Notes: generated by a model not told the origin, from the letters alone. A DNA stretch of 14,765 nt from Desulfurococcales archaeon (GCA_023255965.1 JAGDWE010000046.1:1-14765), one strand, 5' to 3'. Numbered from the stretch's first letter, positions 6,921-14,557 are shown. Made by a program: numbers and translations.

Positions 6921-7939
6921 TAGATCATCCCTAACGCATTAACGGTTAACGCGATTAACCCAACCATTACTTGGAGAGATATTAATGTTAGAGTCACCTT
7001 AGGCTCTGTGGGCTTAATCCCTAGGCACTTAAGCAGCTTAATGGATAGGTGTGTTAAGCTATATACCCTGTCGTAGGGCTCATCCAGCGAGTTGTCCGGC
7101 CTAGGAACCCCGAAGTTCTCCTTATACACGCCGTCCTTCAATCCCCTGATGAATAGCAGGAACTCGATGAAGTAGAGTGTAAATAGCGATATGCCGAACT
7201 TCTCCATATTGCCTAACACAACTATCGATGCGTAGTAAGCTCCTACAGCGTAGGTGAGGGTATTACCTGGGAATACCTTAGCTGGGTACCAATTAAACCT
7301 AGCGAATGCCATTAAGGATGAGGCCATGATCAAGGATGCCTGGGGAACCAAGTCGATCCCCTTAATTAAGGAGTAGATTGCTGTGAAGGCCATTAACGTT
7401 AGCCCCATACCTACCTCTAATCCATTATAGCCTGCAATCATGTTGAACGCGTTGGCAGCTCCTAGGACCCCCACTGGCACAGCTACTAACGGGTATATGA
7501 TGCCTAGATCTACTACGCCTATAAAAGGTATTGAGAGCTTTGAGTAGCCGGCCTTAATTACTATTAATGGGATTGATATAGGGGCTATGAACGCCACCCT
7601 TAACCAAGCCGGTAGTCCCTTCTTCCACCCAAGTACGTCGTCCATGAAGCCAAGTAATGCCGTGAGTAGCAGCAGCGACGTTAACGCAAATAATTCGTCA
7701 CTGTACGTCGGCTCATTGCCTAAATACCTATACAGGGATGCAAGAACATATAGGCCGAATACGCAGCCGACAACAGCCCATAAACCCCCTCCCTCAGCTA
7801 CGTAGTTATCACCCAACTTATTCATATCCCTGCCTACAAACCCCCTCCTAACAGCCACCTTAATCCACTGGGGCATTAAGACGTAGGTGACCGCGAATGA
7901 AGTTATCGCCGCCGCCATTAAGTACTCAGGGTTAGACAT
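6920..7939 (-). CDS. aglH: AglH-type UDP-GlcNAc:dolichyl-phosphate GlcNAc-1-phosphate transferase (Alg7/MraY/WecA superfamily)
   Basis: An integral membrane enzyme of 339 residues predicted to start the N-glycan by making dolichyl-PP-GlcNAc. It is strongly hydrophobic throughout, with about ten membrane segments. The family signatures are in order: GRDMNK (37-41) and EGGG (49-52) in the first cytoplasmic loop, GFMDDVLGWKKGLP (97-110) with the Mg-binding Asp100-Asp101 pair, NAFNMIAGYNGLEVG (163-177), and FNWYPAKVFPGNT (215-227). A soluble loop PRPDNSLDEPYDRVYSLTH (279-297) lies near the C-terminus. It starts at ATG 7939 with a GGGGG ribosome binding site at 7946-7950 and ends coupled to the Agl24-like gene. 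Its leader carries a hairpin that may derive from a mobile element. The substrate call rests on this pairing. Confidence 0.85.
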   Translation of the reverse strand: MSNPEYLMAAAITSFAVTYVLMPQWIKVAVRRGFVGRDMNKLGDNYVAEGGGLWAVVGCVFGLYVLASLYRYLGNEPTYSDELFALTSLLLLTALLGFMDDVLGWKKGLPAWLRVAFIAPISIPLIVIKAGYSKLSIPFIGVVDLGIIYPLVAVPVGVLGAANAFNMIAGYNGLEVGMGLTLMAFTAIYSLIKGIDLVPQASLIMASSLMAFARFNWYPAKVFPGNTLTYAVGAYYASIVVLGNMEKFGISLFTLYFIEFLLFIRGLKDGVYKENFGVPRPDNSLDEPYDRVYSLTHLSIKLLKCLGIKPTEPKVTLTLISLQVMVGLIALTVNALGMI

Positions 7940-7953
7940 GCTACAACCCCCTT

Positions 7954-7971
7954 CCCGCCTTGAAGGGCAGG
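7954..7971 (-). repeat. GC-rich hairpin in the aglH leader, possibly a transposon end
   Basis: On the minus strand CCTGCC, loop CTTCAA, GGCGGG forms a six-pair stem with one U-G wobble, ending a few bases before the GGGGG ribosome binding site of aglH. Short GC-rich hairpins of this look mark the ends of IS200/IS605-type elements, and the tnpB relic starts about 115 bases away. It might also influence aglH translation. Origin and function are inferences. Confidence 0.4.
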
Positions 7972-8038
7972 TTTGTTGAAAACATTAATATCAAAGTAGA
8001 GCTAGTTGTTCTCAATTTATCTAGTGAATTCCCTAAGG

Positions 8039-8047
8039 TATATAAAG
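8039..8047 (-). promoter_or_regulatory. TATA box candidate for the aglH operon
   Basis: On the minus strand this reads CTTTATATA, a near-ideal archaeal TATA box. It predicts initiation near 8017, giving aglH a leader of about 78 bases that includes the hairpin at 7954-7971. A second weaker candidate (TATTAATG at 7984-7991) would give a leader of about 22 bases. The sequence does not decide between them. Confidence 0.4.
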
Positions 8048-8085
8048 TTATCGTTGTCGTTCGATTCTATCTAGTAGATCCTGTG

Positions 8086-8190
8086 CTATGATTCACCAGC
8101 ACCTCGCAGGGCTCTCTTGGGTCCAACGCCATGAGGCCCTCTGAGTTCAGGTGCTTTCAAACCTACGTTCACGGCTTCAACAACATCCTC
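8086..8190 (-). pseudogene. tnpB: Relic of an IS200/IS605-type tnpB, C-terminal fragment
   Basis: The 334-base gap 7940-8273 holds no intact gene, but on the minus strand a 34-codon open stretch ends at TAG 8086-8088. It reads DVVEAVNVGLKAPELRG and then PHGVGPKRALRGAGES. This resembles the C-terminal tail of archaeal TnpB (OrfB) proteins, where an AxNVGLK-like segment follows the zinc-ribbon domain and a GPxRAxRGAGE-type tail ends the protein. The frame is closed by a TAG just upstream. In a neighbouring frame a stretch with CGRASGYLRAP could be a decayed zinc-ribbon remnant, so the relic is both truncated and frameshifted. No transposase gene accompanies it. The family assignment is from memory of the tail motif and needs a search. 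Confidence 0.5.
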
Positions 8191-8273
8191 CTAGGAGCCC
8201 TTAAGTACCCCGATGCCCTCCCGCACTCATCGATCTACCTAAGTTGATCATCGAGTTCGATGTAGAGTATTAG

Positions 8274-10325
8274 TTAGCTCCGTAGGTCGAGTACTGTGTT
8301 ATTCTGCCTCACTAGCTCCGTGAGTGTGGATGCTACGTAGATGGCGTATGCTGTGTCGCCGGCCCTGTAGATGTGTTTGATGCCGTTAATTGTTGGATAC
8401 GCCGTGACTTGGGTATTCGATAGCGGTATACGTACCCCGAAGCTCAGGTAGTATGAGCCCGAATGCCATAGTACGTCGCCCCTAACATATAGCTTCGTCG
8501 TCGAGCCATTAGGGTAAAACGTTACGTATACCCTCCAGTAGTAGTAACAGCTCCAGGAGCTCCAGCAGTAGTATAGGTCGAAGGAGGCATTTTGATTTAA
8601 GTTCAACGTTCTAATTCCCTGAACCACCGTGTTAACGTAGTAGGTGAAGTTCAATTGGCCGCTAGTCGGTAAGCCGCTAACAACCATTAGGTCGCCTGAA
8701 TACCACGTCTCGCTACCTGCCTCGAAGTACTCGTAATCGACTAACACGGCTCTATCACGCTCTAATGCGATTGAGTCCTGGACGACGTAGTTTGAGTAGC
8801 TTAAGTGCTGATTACGTATGTACTCAAGCACAGGGCCGTAGGAGGTCCACGTTAAGTTCACAGGAAGCCTTAACTCAGGTATCGATGCATAGCTCCCCAA
8901 CCTGTAGGTTACCGTGTAGTTGCCCGCCTCATCTGGGGTGAACCACACCAAGTACTTAGCTAACGAGCTAACCACGTTAGGGGACCTATAGATGCTTATC
9001 CTACCGCCGGATGGAGATGTGACCTCAGGCACTAAGTTACTTGCTGTAGGTATGAATACGTACTTACCTACTTCATCGGCTCCTATCGTGAACGCTATGT
9101 CGTAGTCGGTGATGAACGAGGCCAACTTGATACTTAATTGAGTCCTAGCCGAGAGCCTAATGCCTACTAATGCTAGTGCCTTATCAGCATTTAAAGCACT
9201 TAATATGCTTGCTGAATCGATGTCCACAGCCACCGAGATATCCCCGCCACTGCCTAGGTAAGTACTCACCTTACTGCCCTCCCAAACGTATAGCGGCCTA
9301 ATCCCTGAGTACCTGATGACCGACTCAAGCACAGGGTTTAAATTGCTACTTAATATCGGTAGTCCGTTAATGAATTCGTTAAGCATTACTACGTACAGCA
9401 CCGGCTTCACAGTAAGCCCTACGTAGCTACCTAGGTTCTCAATGTAGAAGACCACGTTGAACGACTTATTGCCTGATATTATCATCGGGTATAGGTAGAG
9501 GAGCGCTGTACCAGAGGCTATCGTCTCGTAGGTTATGTACCAACCACTTGAGTATCCTGAGACCAACTCGTACCACTTAACGTAGGTGCTGTGGCTTGAG
9601 CTGATCCTATAGAAGCCCATGCCTAGGTAGCTGATGTTCGTGCTCCCAGACCCGTAGGTAATACCCAACTTATTTGGATTGCTCCTAGGGTCTATGTAGA
9701 GGTACCAATCGCCCTTAGATATTGTTTGGGAGTCGCTTGAAACCAACGCATAACCTACTGGCAGGTAGTTGGCCTCGGGGTCTGATGGAAGTCCCGGCAC
9801 TGGATTATCTATGAATGAGTCCTTAAGTAGTATGCCCACATGTATAGTAGGCCTCAAGTAGTTGAGCCTGAGGCTTAGGTCATTAAGTAGCTCATCATTT
9901 AACGCATTGCTCGTTGAGGAATTAGATAGCATGCCCCTATCGACTATGAAGTACTTACGTCCATCAGCGATGACCACTATATATCCACCGCTTAATACGT
10001 TGCTCACTATGCTGTAGTCCAGCAACTTAGCTGTTGAGGTATTAATTAACGAGTTATTAATTAATTGCTTAATGCCTGATGGAGTTATAGCTAGTACTGA
10101 CTCAACGGTTATGGGGGGATTCAACGTCTTAACGTATAGCCCGTCATTGCTTAAGAATACTCTAACGTCCTTCGACGACCTACCTACATTACTTAGTAGC
10201 TCGTAATTAAGCCTACTGTACTGCTGCGGTAGCTTACGTAGCTCTAGGGACAGGTAGGTGATGAATGACGTTAGAGCTAGTAATGTAATTAATGCTGCAG
10301 TGATTACTGAGAGAGTGCCGCGCAT
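8274..10325 (-). CDS. Large pilin-like secreted/surface protein, sequon-rich
   Basis: A 683-residue protein of unknown function. It begins MRG then a hydrophobic stretch (about 4-27, TLSVITAALITLLALTSFITYLSLELRK). This fits a short class III (type IV pilin) signal peptide with possible cleavage after Arg2-Gly3; a plain N-terminal membrane anchor is the alternative. The rest is Ser/Thr/Tyr-rich and appears beta-rich, with no further membrane segment. It has 11 N-X-S/T sequons (Asn 90, 95, 135, 230, 286, 469, 490, 559, 579, 606, 675). It has only two cysteines, 587 and 593, inside the aromatic-rich motif YYCWSSWSCYYYW, which could form a small disulfide loop outside the cell. It starts four bases after the small pilin-like gene, with an AGGTGAT ribosome binding site overlapping that gene's stop. 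A structural or adhesive role in a surface filament is inferred. Confidence 0.75.
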   Translation of the reverse strand: MRGTLSVITAALITLLALTSFITYLSLELRKLPQQYSRLNYELLSNVGRSSKDVRVFLSNDGLYVKTLNPPITVESVLAITPSGIKQLINNSLINTSTAKLLDYSIVSNVLSGGYIVVIADGRKYFIVDRGMLSNSSTSNALNDELLNDLSLRLNYLRPTIHVGILLKDSFIDNPVPGLPSDPEANYLPVGYALVSSDSQTISKGDWYLYIDPRSNPNKLGITYGSGSTNISYLGMGFYRISSSHSTYVKWYELVSGYSSGWYITYETIASGTALLYLYPMIISGNKSFNVVFYIENLGSYVGLTVKPVLYVVMLNEFINGLPILSSNLNPVLESVIRYSGIRPLYVWEGSKVSTYLGSGGDISVAVDIDSASILSALNADKALALVGIRLSARTQLSIKLASFITDYDIAFTIGADEVGKYVFIPTASNLVPEVTSPSGGRISIYRSPNVVSSLAKYLVWFTPDEAGNYTVTYRLGSYASIPELRLPVNLTWTSYGPVLEYIRNQHLSYSNYVVQDSIALERDRAVLVDYEYFEAGSETWYSGDLMVVSGLPTSGQLNFTYYVNTVVQGIRTLNLNQNASFDLYYCWSSWSCYYYWRVYVTFYPNGSTTKLYVRGDVLWHSGSYYLSFGVRIPLSNTQVTAYPTINGIKHIYRAGDTAYAIYVASTLTELVRQNNTVLDLRS

Positions 10326-10329
10326 CGAA

Positions 10330-10689
10330 TCACCTAAGGAATACCTTCTCAGGCCTTACTAGGTAACTACCTACAACTACGTATACGTCGTCTGAGTCCA
10401 CATTAACCACCCTAACCTCATTGGGTGATAGCAGGTAACTACCTAACCTAACGTCACCTGAGACCAACGTGAACTCTAGGCACGAGTCCTCGTAGTTGAC
10501 TAATATTAAGTACCTAACCCCGCCGTAGTTGATCAGCAGAGCTAGCGGTGGATTGCCTACGCCACCTAGTTCAACGTTTAATGACTTACCTACGTTATTA
10601 AACGAGGCCACTAATAGGCCTGAAACGCTTAGTACAACCAATGCTAGGGCTATGTCAACGTATAACTCACTCACACCCTTTAAACGCAT
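10330..10689 (-). CDS. Small type IV pilin-like protein with class III signal peptide
   Basis: A 119-residue protein. The N-terminus MRLKG|VSELYVDIALALV has the archaeal prepilin pattern: a short positive leader, a Lys-Gly cleavage site, then Val-Ser-Glu and an unbroken hydrophobic helix (about 6-29). The C-terminal 85 residues look like a compact beta domain with one Cys and no clear sequon. It would be processed by a PibD-type prepilin peptidase and either assemble into a filament or sit in the membrane as a minor pilin. It is the first gene of a two-gene operon with the large pilin-like protein. The TATA box centre is about 27 bases upstream of the ATG, so the message should be leaderless or nearly so. 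No assembly ATPase or platform protein is in the window. Confidence 0.75.
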   Translation of the reverse strand: MRLKGVSELYVDIALALVVLSVSGLLVASFNNVGKSLNVELGGVGNPPLALLINYGGVRYLILVNYEDSCLEFTLVSGDVRLGSYLLSPNEVRVVNVDSDDVYVVVGSYLVRPEKVFLR

Positions 10690-10711
10690 TTAACCCCTTA
10701 ATGAATGAGGG

Positions 10712-10721
10712 CTTATAAAAA
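10712..10721 (-). promoter_or_regulatory. TATA box of the pilin-like operon, leaderless start
   Basis: On the minus strand this reads TTTTTATAAG, centred near 10716. Initiation is predicted at about 10690, so the ATG at 10689 would be at or next to the 5' end of the transcript. The five-T run (10717-10721) lies 11-15 bases after the AOR stop and may also serve as that gene's terminator. Confidence 0.6.
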
Positions 10722-10731
10722 GTTAGTTTAA

Positions 10732-12507
10732 TTACCTCATCTTACTGGCGAGGCTCACTAGTAAATCGTAGTACTTTAATGCCTCCTTAATGTACTCTGG
10801 GTCTATGTTACCTAATGGCGTTGGCGTCTTTAATATCCTCTCAGGTATCCTCAGACTTAACGGGCTAAACCCCTCAGCCCTCTTAATTAACTGCTTCTCA
10901 ATCCATATCTCCCTACCTAACTTCTTAAGCTGCTCTACGCCGTACTCCACCTTCAACGGCTTAAAGCACTTAACCACCACATCGGGTTTATAGATGCCCC
11001 TAGCGAATAGGCATATAGCTAGGCTTGTTAGCACCTGCCTCCATGACTCCTCCTCAATAATCAGCTCAACGGCCTCCTGCGGCTTGGGCAGCTGCTTCTT
11101 ACTAGCTAGTAGTTCCTGGTCTAATGAGTATGCACCTGCATCTAGGTGGCTATGCCTACTACCGATCATTAACGATACGAAGTACAGAGGCCCTGTGTGG
11201 TATCCAGCTGGTTCGACCTTATTAAAGGCTAGGGCGTACTCTAAGCCCCCGTACTTCCTAGCTGCCTCCTCAACTCCCAAAGCCATGGTCGAGTAGAATT
11301 CGTTGGGCTGTAGCACTATGTTCCTAACAACCTTAATGTATGACTCATAGTCGCCCCAATTAAGCTTAGTGAGCAATTCCTTCTCGGTGATTAAGCCATT
11401 TAGGTACGCCTCAGTAGCCCATGCGAGGATCACTCCAGTCGATATCGCATCAAGCCCCTCCTCCTCAACTACGTCCAATAGCCTGAGGAATCCCTCCCTA
11501 CTCCCTATGCCTAAGTTGGTTGCTAATGCGTATAGGGGTTCGTGGTCGTACGATATGAACTTGATCTTATAGAAGTAGGGTTCCTCGGGGTAGGGCTCCC
11601 TTAACGCAGCTATGTGTATACATGCTGTAGGGCATCCAGCGCATGCAACCCTCCTAGCGAGGACAGTCTCAGCCAGCTTCTCCCCACTTACCTCACCAGC
11701 TAATTCAAATACGCCTGAGCTGAAGTTCCTAGTGGGTAATGCCTTAATGCTATTTAACGCAAGTACGTTGGCTGCGGTGCCTAGGTCATGGTACTTCTTC
11801 ATGGCAGGTGATTTAACGGCTAATTCATATATCTCATTATACACTTCCCTATATGTCGATACGTCAGGTACGTTGAAGCCCCTACGACCTACAACTACTA
11901 ATGCCTTAAGCTTCTTAGAGCCAAATACTGCCCCCAGCCCTAACCTGCCGAAGTGCCTGTAGGTCTCAGTAACCACTGATGCGTATCTAACTAATCTCTC
12001 ACCAGCCCTACCAATCCTCATTATGGCCCTATGCCCTGAGCCGGGGGTTACCTCCCTTAAGATCCTTCCTACGGTCTCGGTACTCCTCATATCCCATAAG
12101 GCAGTTGCATCCCTAAACCTGACCCTACTATCATCGATGACTACGTATATAGGCCTCTCACTAGCCCCCCTAATTACTATGGCTCCATATCCTGCAAACC
12201 TAATCGCTAGAGCTGACCTACCCCCTGCATGGCTCTCAGCGAAGTAGTTATTTAATGGCGACTTAAATACCGCTATGGTCTTAGATGCTAGTGGGTATAT
12301 CCCAGTTAGAGGTCCCACCGTGAATATGATTACGTTCTCAGGGCTTAGTGGATCCACCTTACTACTTACTTCCTCCTTATAGAGTTGAGTGGCTACACCT
12401 ATGCCCCCTAACCACCTACTGAATAAGTCCTCCCTAGGCTCGACCCAGTACGACTTCCTAGCTAGATCCACATACAGCACGTTGGATAGCGATTTAAACC
12501 AATCCAT
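10732..12507 (-). CDS. aor: Tungsten-type aldehyde:ferredoxin oxidoreductase (AOR family), catalytic subunit
   Basis: A cytoplasmic oxidoreductase with a bis-pterin tungsten (or molybdenum) cofactor and one [4Fe-4S] cluster, expected to oxidise an aldehyde to an acid and reduce ferredoxin. Its 591 residues are typical. Domain 1 has ESHAGGRSALAIRFAGYGAI (91-110) and GRLGLGAVFGSKKLKALVVVG (187-207). The cluster ligands are Cys289, 292 and 296 (ACAGCPTAC) plus Cys499 (AICLFARG). ALPTRNFSSGVF (256-267) and EEEGLDAISTGVILAWATEA (348-367) are family signatures. The C-terminal region is divergent: the usual ELPxYDPRG-like motif is replaced by VEPAGYHTGP (431-440), followed by GSRHSHLDAGAYSLDQ (449-464). 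It is coupled to the four-cluster subunit by a one-base overlap (TAATG). This is a distinct subfamily, so the substrate should not be assumed. Confidence 0.9.
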   Translation of the reverse strand: MDWFKSLSNVLYVDLARKSYWVEPREDLFSRWLGGIGVATQLYKEEVSSKVDPLSPENVIIFTVGPLTGIYPLASKTIAVFKSPLNNYFAESHAGGRSALAIRFAGYGAIVIRGASERPIYVVIDDSRVRFRDATALWDMRSTETVGRILREVTPGSGHRAIMRIGRAGERLVRYASVVTETYRHFGRLGLGAVFGSKKLKALVVVGRRGFNVPDVSTYREVYNEIYELAVKSPAMKKYHDLGTAANVLALNSIKALPTRNFSSGVFELAGEVSGEKLAETVLARRVACAGCPTACIHIAALREPYPEEPYFYKIKFISYDHEPLYALATNLGIGSREGFLRLLDVVEEEGLDAISTGVILAWATEAYLNGLITEKELLTKLNWGDYESYIKVVRNIVLQPNEFYSTMALGVEEAARKYGGLEYALAFNKVEPAGYHTGPLYFVSLMIGSRHSHLDAGAYSLDQELLASKKQLPKPQEAVELIIEEESWRQVLTSLAICLFARGIYKPDVVVKCFKPLKVEYGVEQLKKLGREIWIEKQLIKRAEGFSPLSLRIPERILKTPTPLGNIDPEYIKEALKYYDLLVSLASKMR

Positions 12508-12911
12508 TAAACCACCTCCTCAACAGCTAATACGTTATGCGGGCAGAAGGGCGTACAGAACCCGCAGTGAGTACATATGACGGGCTTATTGACCTCATAA
12601 TCCCACATAACCGCACCTATATCGCATGACTCTCTACATAGGCCGCACCCAATACACTTGCTGATATCTAATATCACCCCACCACCATCCCTCGCCTTAA
12701 GAGCGTTTACTGGGCATACCCTAGCACATGGTGGATCCCTACAGGCTCTACATACGACTATCGTGAAGCCCCTCTCAAAACCCCCTGCACTCCTAACCCA
12801 TATAGCTGACTTACTATGACCCACGACCCCGAACCTCCTACTACATGCAAGCATACATAGCTGGCATCCAACGCACTTATTGACGTCGAGAACTACTAAG
12901 CGCTTCACCAT
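12507..12911 (-). CDS. Four-cluster [4Fe-4S] electron-transfer subunit of the AOR
   Basis: A 134-residue polyferredoxin with 16 cysteines in four [4Fe-4S] sets: Cys13, 16, 19, 23; Cys54, 57, 62, 66; Cys86, 89, 92, 96; and Cys113, 116, 119, 123 (CTHCGFCTPFCPHN). The second set has the wider CRACRDPPCARVC spacing known from DmsB/HycB-like proteins. There is no signal peptide or Tat motif, so it works in the cytoplasm. It would carry electrons between the tungsten subunit and ferredoxin or another acceptor, like the small subunits of WOR5-type and some bacterial AORs. Start is ATG 12911 with a GGTGAT ribosome binding site five bases upstream. It is the first gene of the operon and is coupled to the AOR. 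Confidence 0.9.
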   Translation of the reverse strand: MVKRLVVLDVNKCVGCQLCMLACSRRFGVVGHSKSAIWVRSAGGFERGFTIVVCRACRDPPCARVCPVNALKARDGGGVILDISKCIGCGLCRESCDIGAVMWDYEVNKPVICTHCGFCTPFCPHNVLAVEEVV

Positions 12912-12941
12912 AATATCACCAAATTAACTTAGGTAGAGCGT

Positions 12942-12952
12942 GTATATTAATA
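12942..12952 (-). promoter_or_regulatory. TATA box of the AOR operon
   Basis: On the minus strand this reads TATTAATATAC, centred near 12947. Initiation is predicted near 12921, about ten bases before the ATG at 12911, leaving room for the GGTGAT ribosome binding site. Confidence 0.5.
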
Positions 12953-12981
12953 TTATGTGGGGAAGTTAATTAGTTAAAGGT

Positions 12982-12987
12982 AAAAAA
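12982..12987 (-). terminator. Oligo-T terminator after the Nramp-like gene
   Basis: A run of six T on the minus strand lies about 19 bases after the TAA stop at 13006-13008 and upstream of the AOR-operon TATA box. It suggests the transporter and the AOR pair are separate transcription units. Confidence 0.5.
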
Positions 12988-13005
12988 CATTATATTAAGA
13001 GTTTA

Positions 13006-14520
13006 TTAGAATATCTTAATATTCAATAACCTACCTAATATGAACACCGCTACGAACCAGAACCAACATAGTATCGCGTATGCGTATAGGAATGGCCAGT
13101 AGTACCATCTAAGCCTTAATTCCTTAGGTAGTTTCCTCTCAAGTATATGTAATAGTATTACTGCGTAACCTCCGAAGTTGGCTATGTTGGCTGAGAGCAG
13201 TAGTATTATGAGTGGTGGCGCCTGCCATATAGCCCACATAGCGAACGCTATGTAGCATGCCATGAATGGATAGTAGATCCTCCTAACATCGCCCTTAGCC
13301 CACTTCCTAATTCCCTCTGAGGTACTCCAAAGCAAGTCAGTCATATTCCTAGTTAGGGTATCCATGATCTGTAGTTGAGTGCCCCATAGGACTATGAGGC
13401 CTATGAACGATATGAAGTAATAGCCCACCGGACCCCACAGAGCCCCGAACTGCGTTGCTACGTGTGCAGCTATACCCCACTCAGGTAACTTTGTGCCTAG
13501 CGGTACGAATGATGCGACTAGTATTGCTGGGAATGACATGCCTATGACGCCGAAGGGGAAGAATATTAGCCATTGATCCCAAACCAATATCCTCTCCCAG
13601 CGCTTCCAAGTACTTAAGTTCTCAGGCGTGAATCTAAATATCTTACCGACCGGCGATATCTCGATCTTCTTACCGCCGATAATTGCGGGTATGTAGCCAA
13701 CTAATGAACCGACACCGTAGCCTTTATCCCTATACCAATTACTCATTAGGAAGTTGATTGCTGAAAGCCATCCAGTGTAGCCCCACCAACCGCCTAGTAG
13801 GAATACATCAGCCCCGGGAGGTACATACCCTACTTTAAAGTAACCTGCTGCAGCCCTGGCCCATATTTCGGGCTTGCCGTAAATTAATGCTAATATGAAT
13901 ACGGTGAACGTCACGAACAACACTTTAAACCTAAATATCAATTCCAGCGTATTATATATCTTACCTCCAAACATCACCACGAAGAACGTAAATAGGAACA
14001 GCCCTATACCTAGGTAACGCACGAACACCGCATCTGCTGCAGCTACTTCAGGCGGTACCCCAACGCCAGGCACCCTACCCATAACAATGGAGCCTAAGGC
14101 CGTGGCAGCAGCTAAAGCCCATCCAGGCCAAGCCAATGCGAAGAAGAGCACCACAACATTCCACGCAATCCAAAACCTCCTAGGGTAGACCCTAGCCATA
14201 TAAACTATCGCAGGCTCACCAACCAACATCGTGAACCTACAGAACGCTATATTGTATATCGTCTGAAACATACAGCCAACCCATATAAACCAGAAGAGAT
14301 CCATACCATACCTAGTTGCAACCGTAGGACCCATCAACCACTCACCAGAGCCTAAAGCACCGCCTAAGGCCGTAAATGATGGTCCGAAGACCGTTGCAAA
14401 TAGCTTCCAACCAGTTAGCTTAGGGACCTTAAATACCTCCTCAGGCGTAGGTAATCTATCAACAACCTCTAAGGGCGGTCCCTGACCAAGGTAATAGCGT
14501 TCCTTTTCTTTTTCAGCCAT
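13006..14520 (-). CDS. Divergent Nramp-related membrane transporter
   Basis: A polytopic membrane protein of 504 residues with about 11 hydrophobic segments and a 40-residue hydrophilic N-terminus. TM1 carries GPSFTALGGALGSGEWL (46-62), the position and glycine pattern of the Nramp TM1 motif. The metal-binding DPGN of true Mn/Fe Nramps is here GSGE. The segment expected to be TM6 (GYTGWLSAINFLMSNWYRDKGYG, in pieces 247-258 and 259-269) keeps an Nramp-like layout but lacks the Met-Pro-His motif. TQLQIMDTLTRN (381-392) is another conserved segment. The protein therefore belongs to a non-canonical Nramp-related group. Substrate is unknown and canonical divalent-metal transport should not be assumed. 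The ATG at 14520 has a GGTGGTG ribosome binding site. It stands alone, upstream of the AOR operon but separated by a T-run. Confidence 0.75.
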   Translation of the reverse strand: MAEKEKERYYLGQGPPLEVVDRLPTPEEVFKVPKLTGWKLFATVFGPSFTALGGALGSGEWLMGPTVATRYGMDLFWFIWVGCMFQTIYNIAFCRFTMLVGEPAIVYMARVYPRRFWIAWNVVVLFFALAWPGWALAAATALGSIVMGRVPGVGVPPEVAAADAVFVRYLGIGLFLFTFFVVMFGGKIYNTLELIFRFKVLFVTFTVFILALIYGKPEIWARAAAGYFKVGYVPPGADVFLLGGWWGYTGWLSAINFLMSNWYRDKGYGVGSLVGYIPAIIGGKKIEISPVGKIFRFTPENLSTWKRWERILVWDQWLIFFPFGVIGMSFPAILVASFVPLGTKLPEWGIAAHVATQFGALWGPVGYYFISFIGLIVLWGTQLQIMDTLTRNMTDLLWSTSEGIRKWAKGDVRRIYYPFMACYIAFAMWAIWQAPPLIILLLSANIANFGGYAVILLHILERKLPKELRLRWYYWPFLYAYAILCWFWFVAVFILGRLLNIKIF

Positions 14521-14557
14521 AGAAACACCACCGTCTTAATAATAGTGAAAAAAGTAG

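Noticed and set aside
11612..11962. Several + strand open frames inside the AOR region
   Set aside because: All are antisense to a full-length AOR with intact family motifs and lack start signals of their own.
12507..14520. Nramp-like gene and AOR pair as one operon for tungsten uptake and use
   Set aside because: A T6 run and a separate TATA box lie between them, and tungstate uptake normally uses ABC systems, not Nramp relatives.
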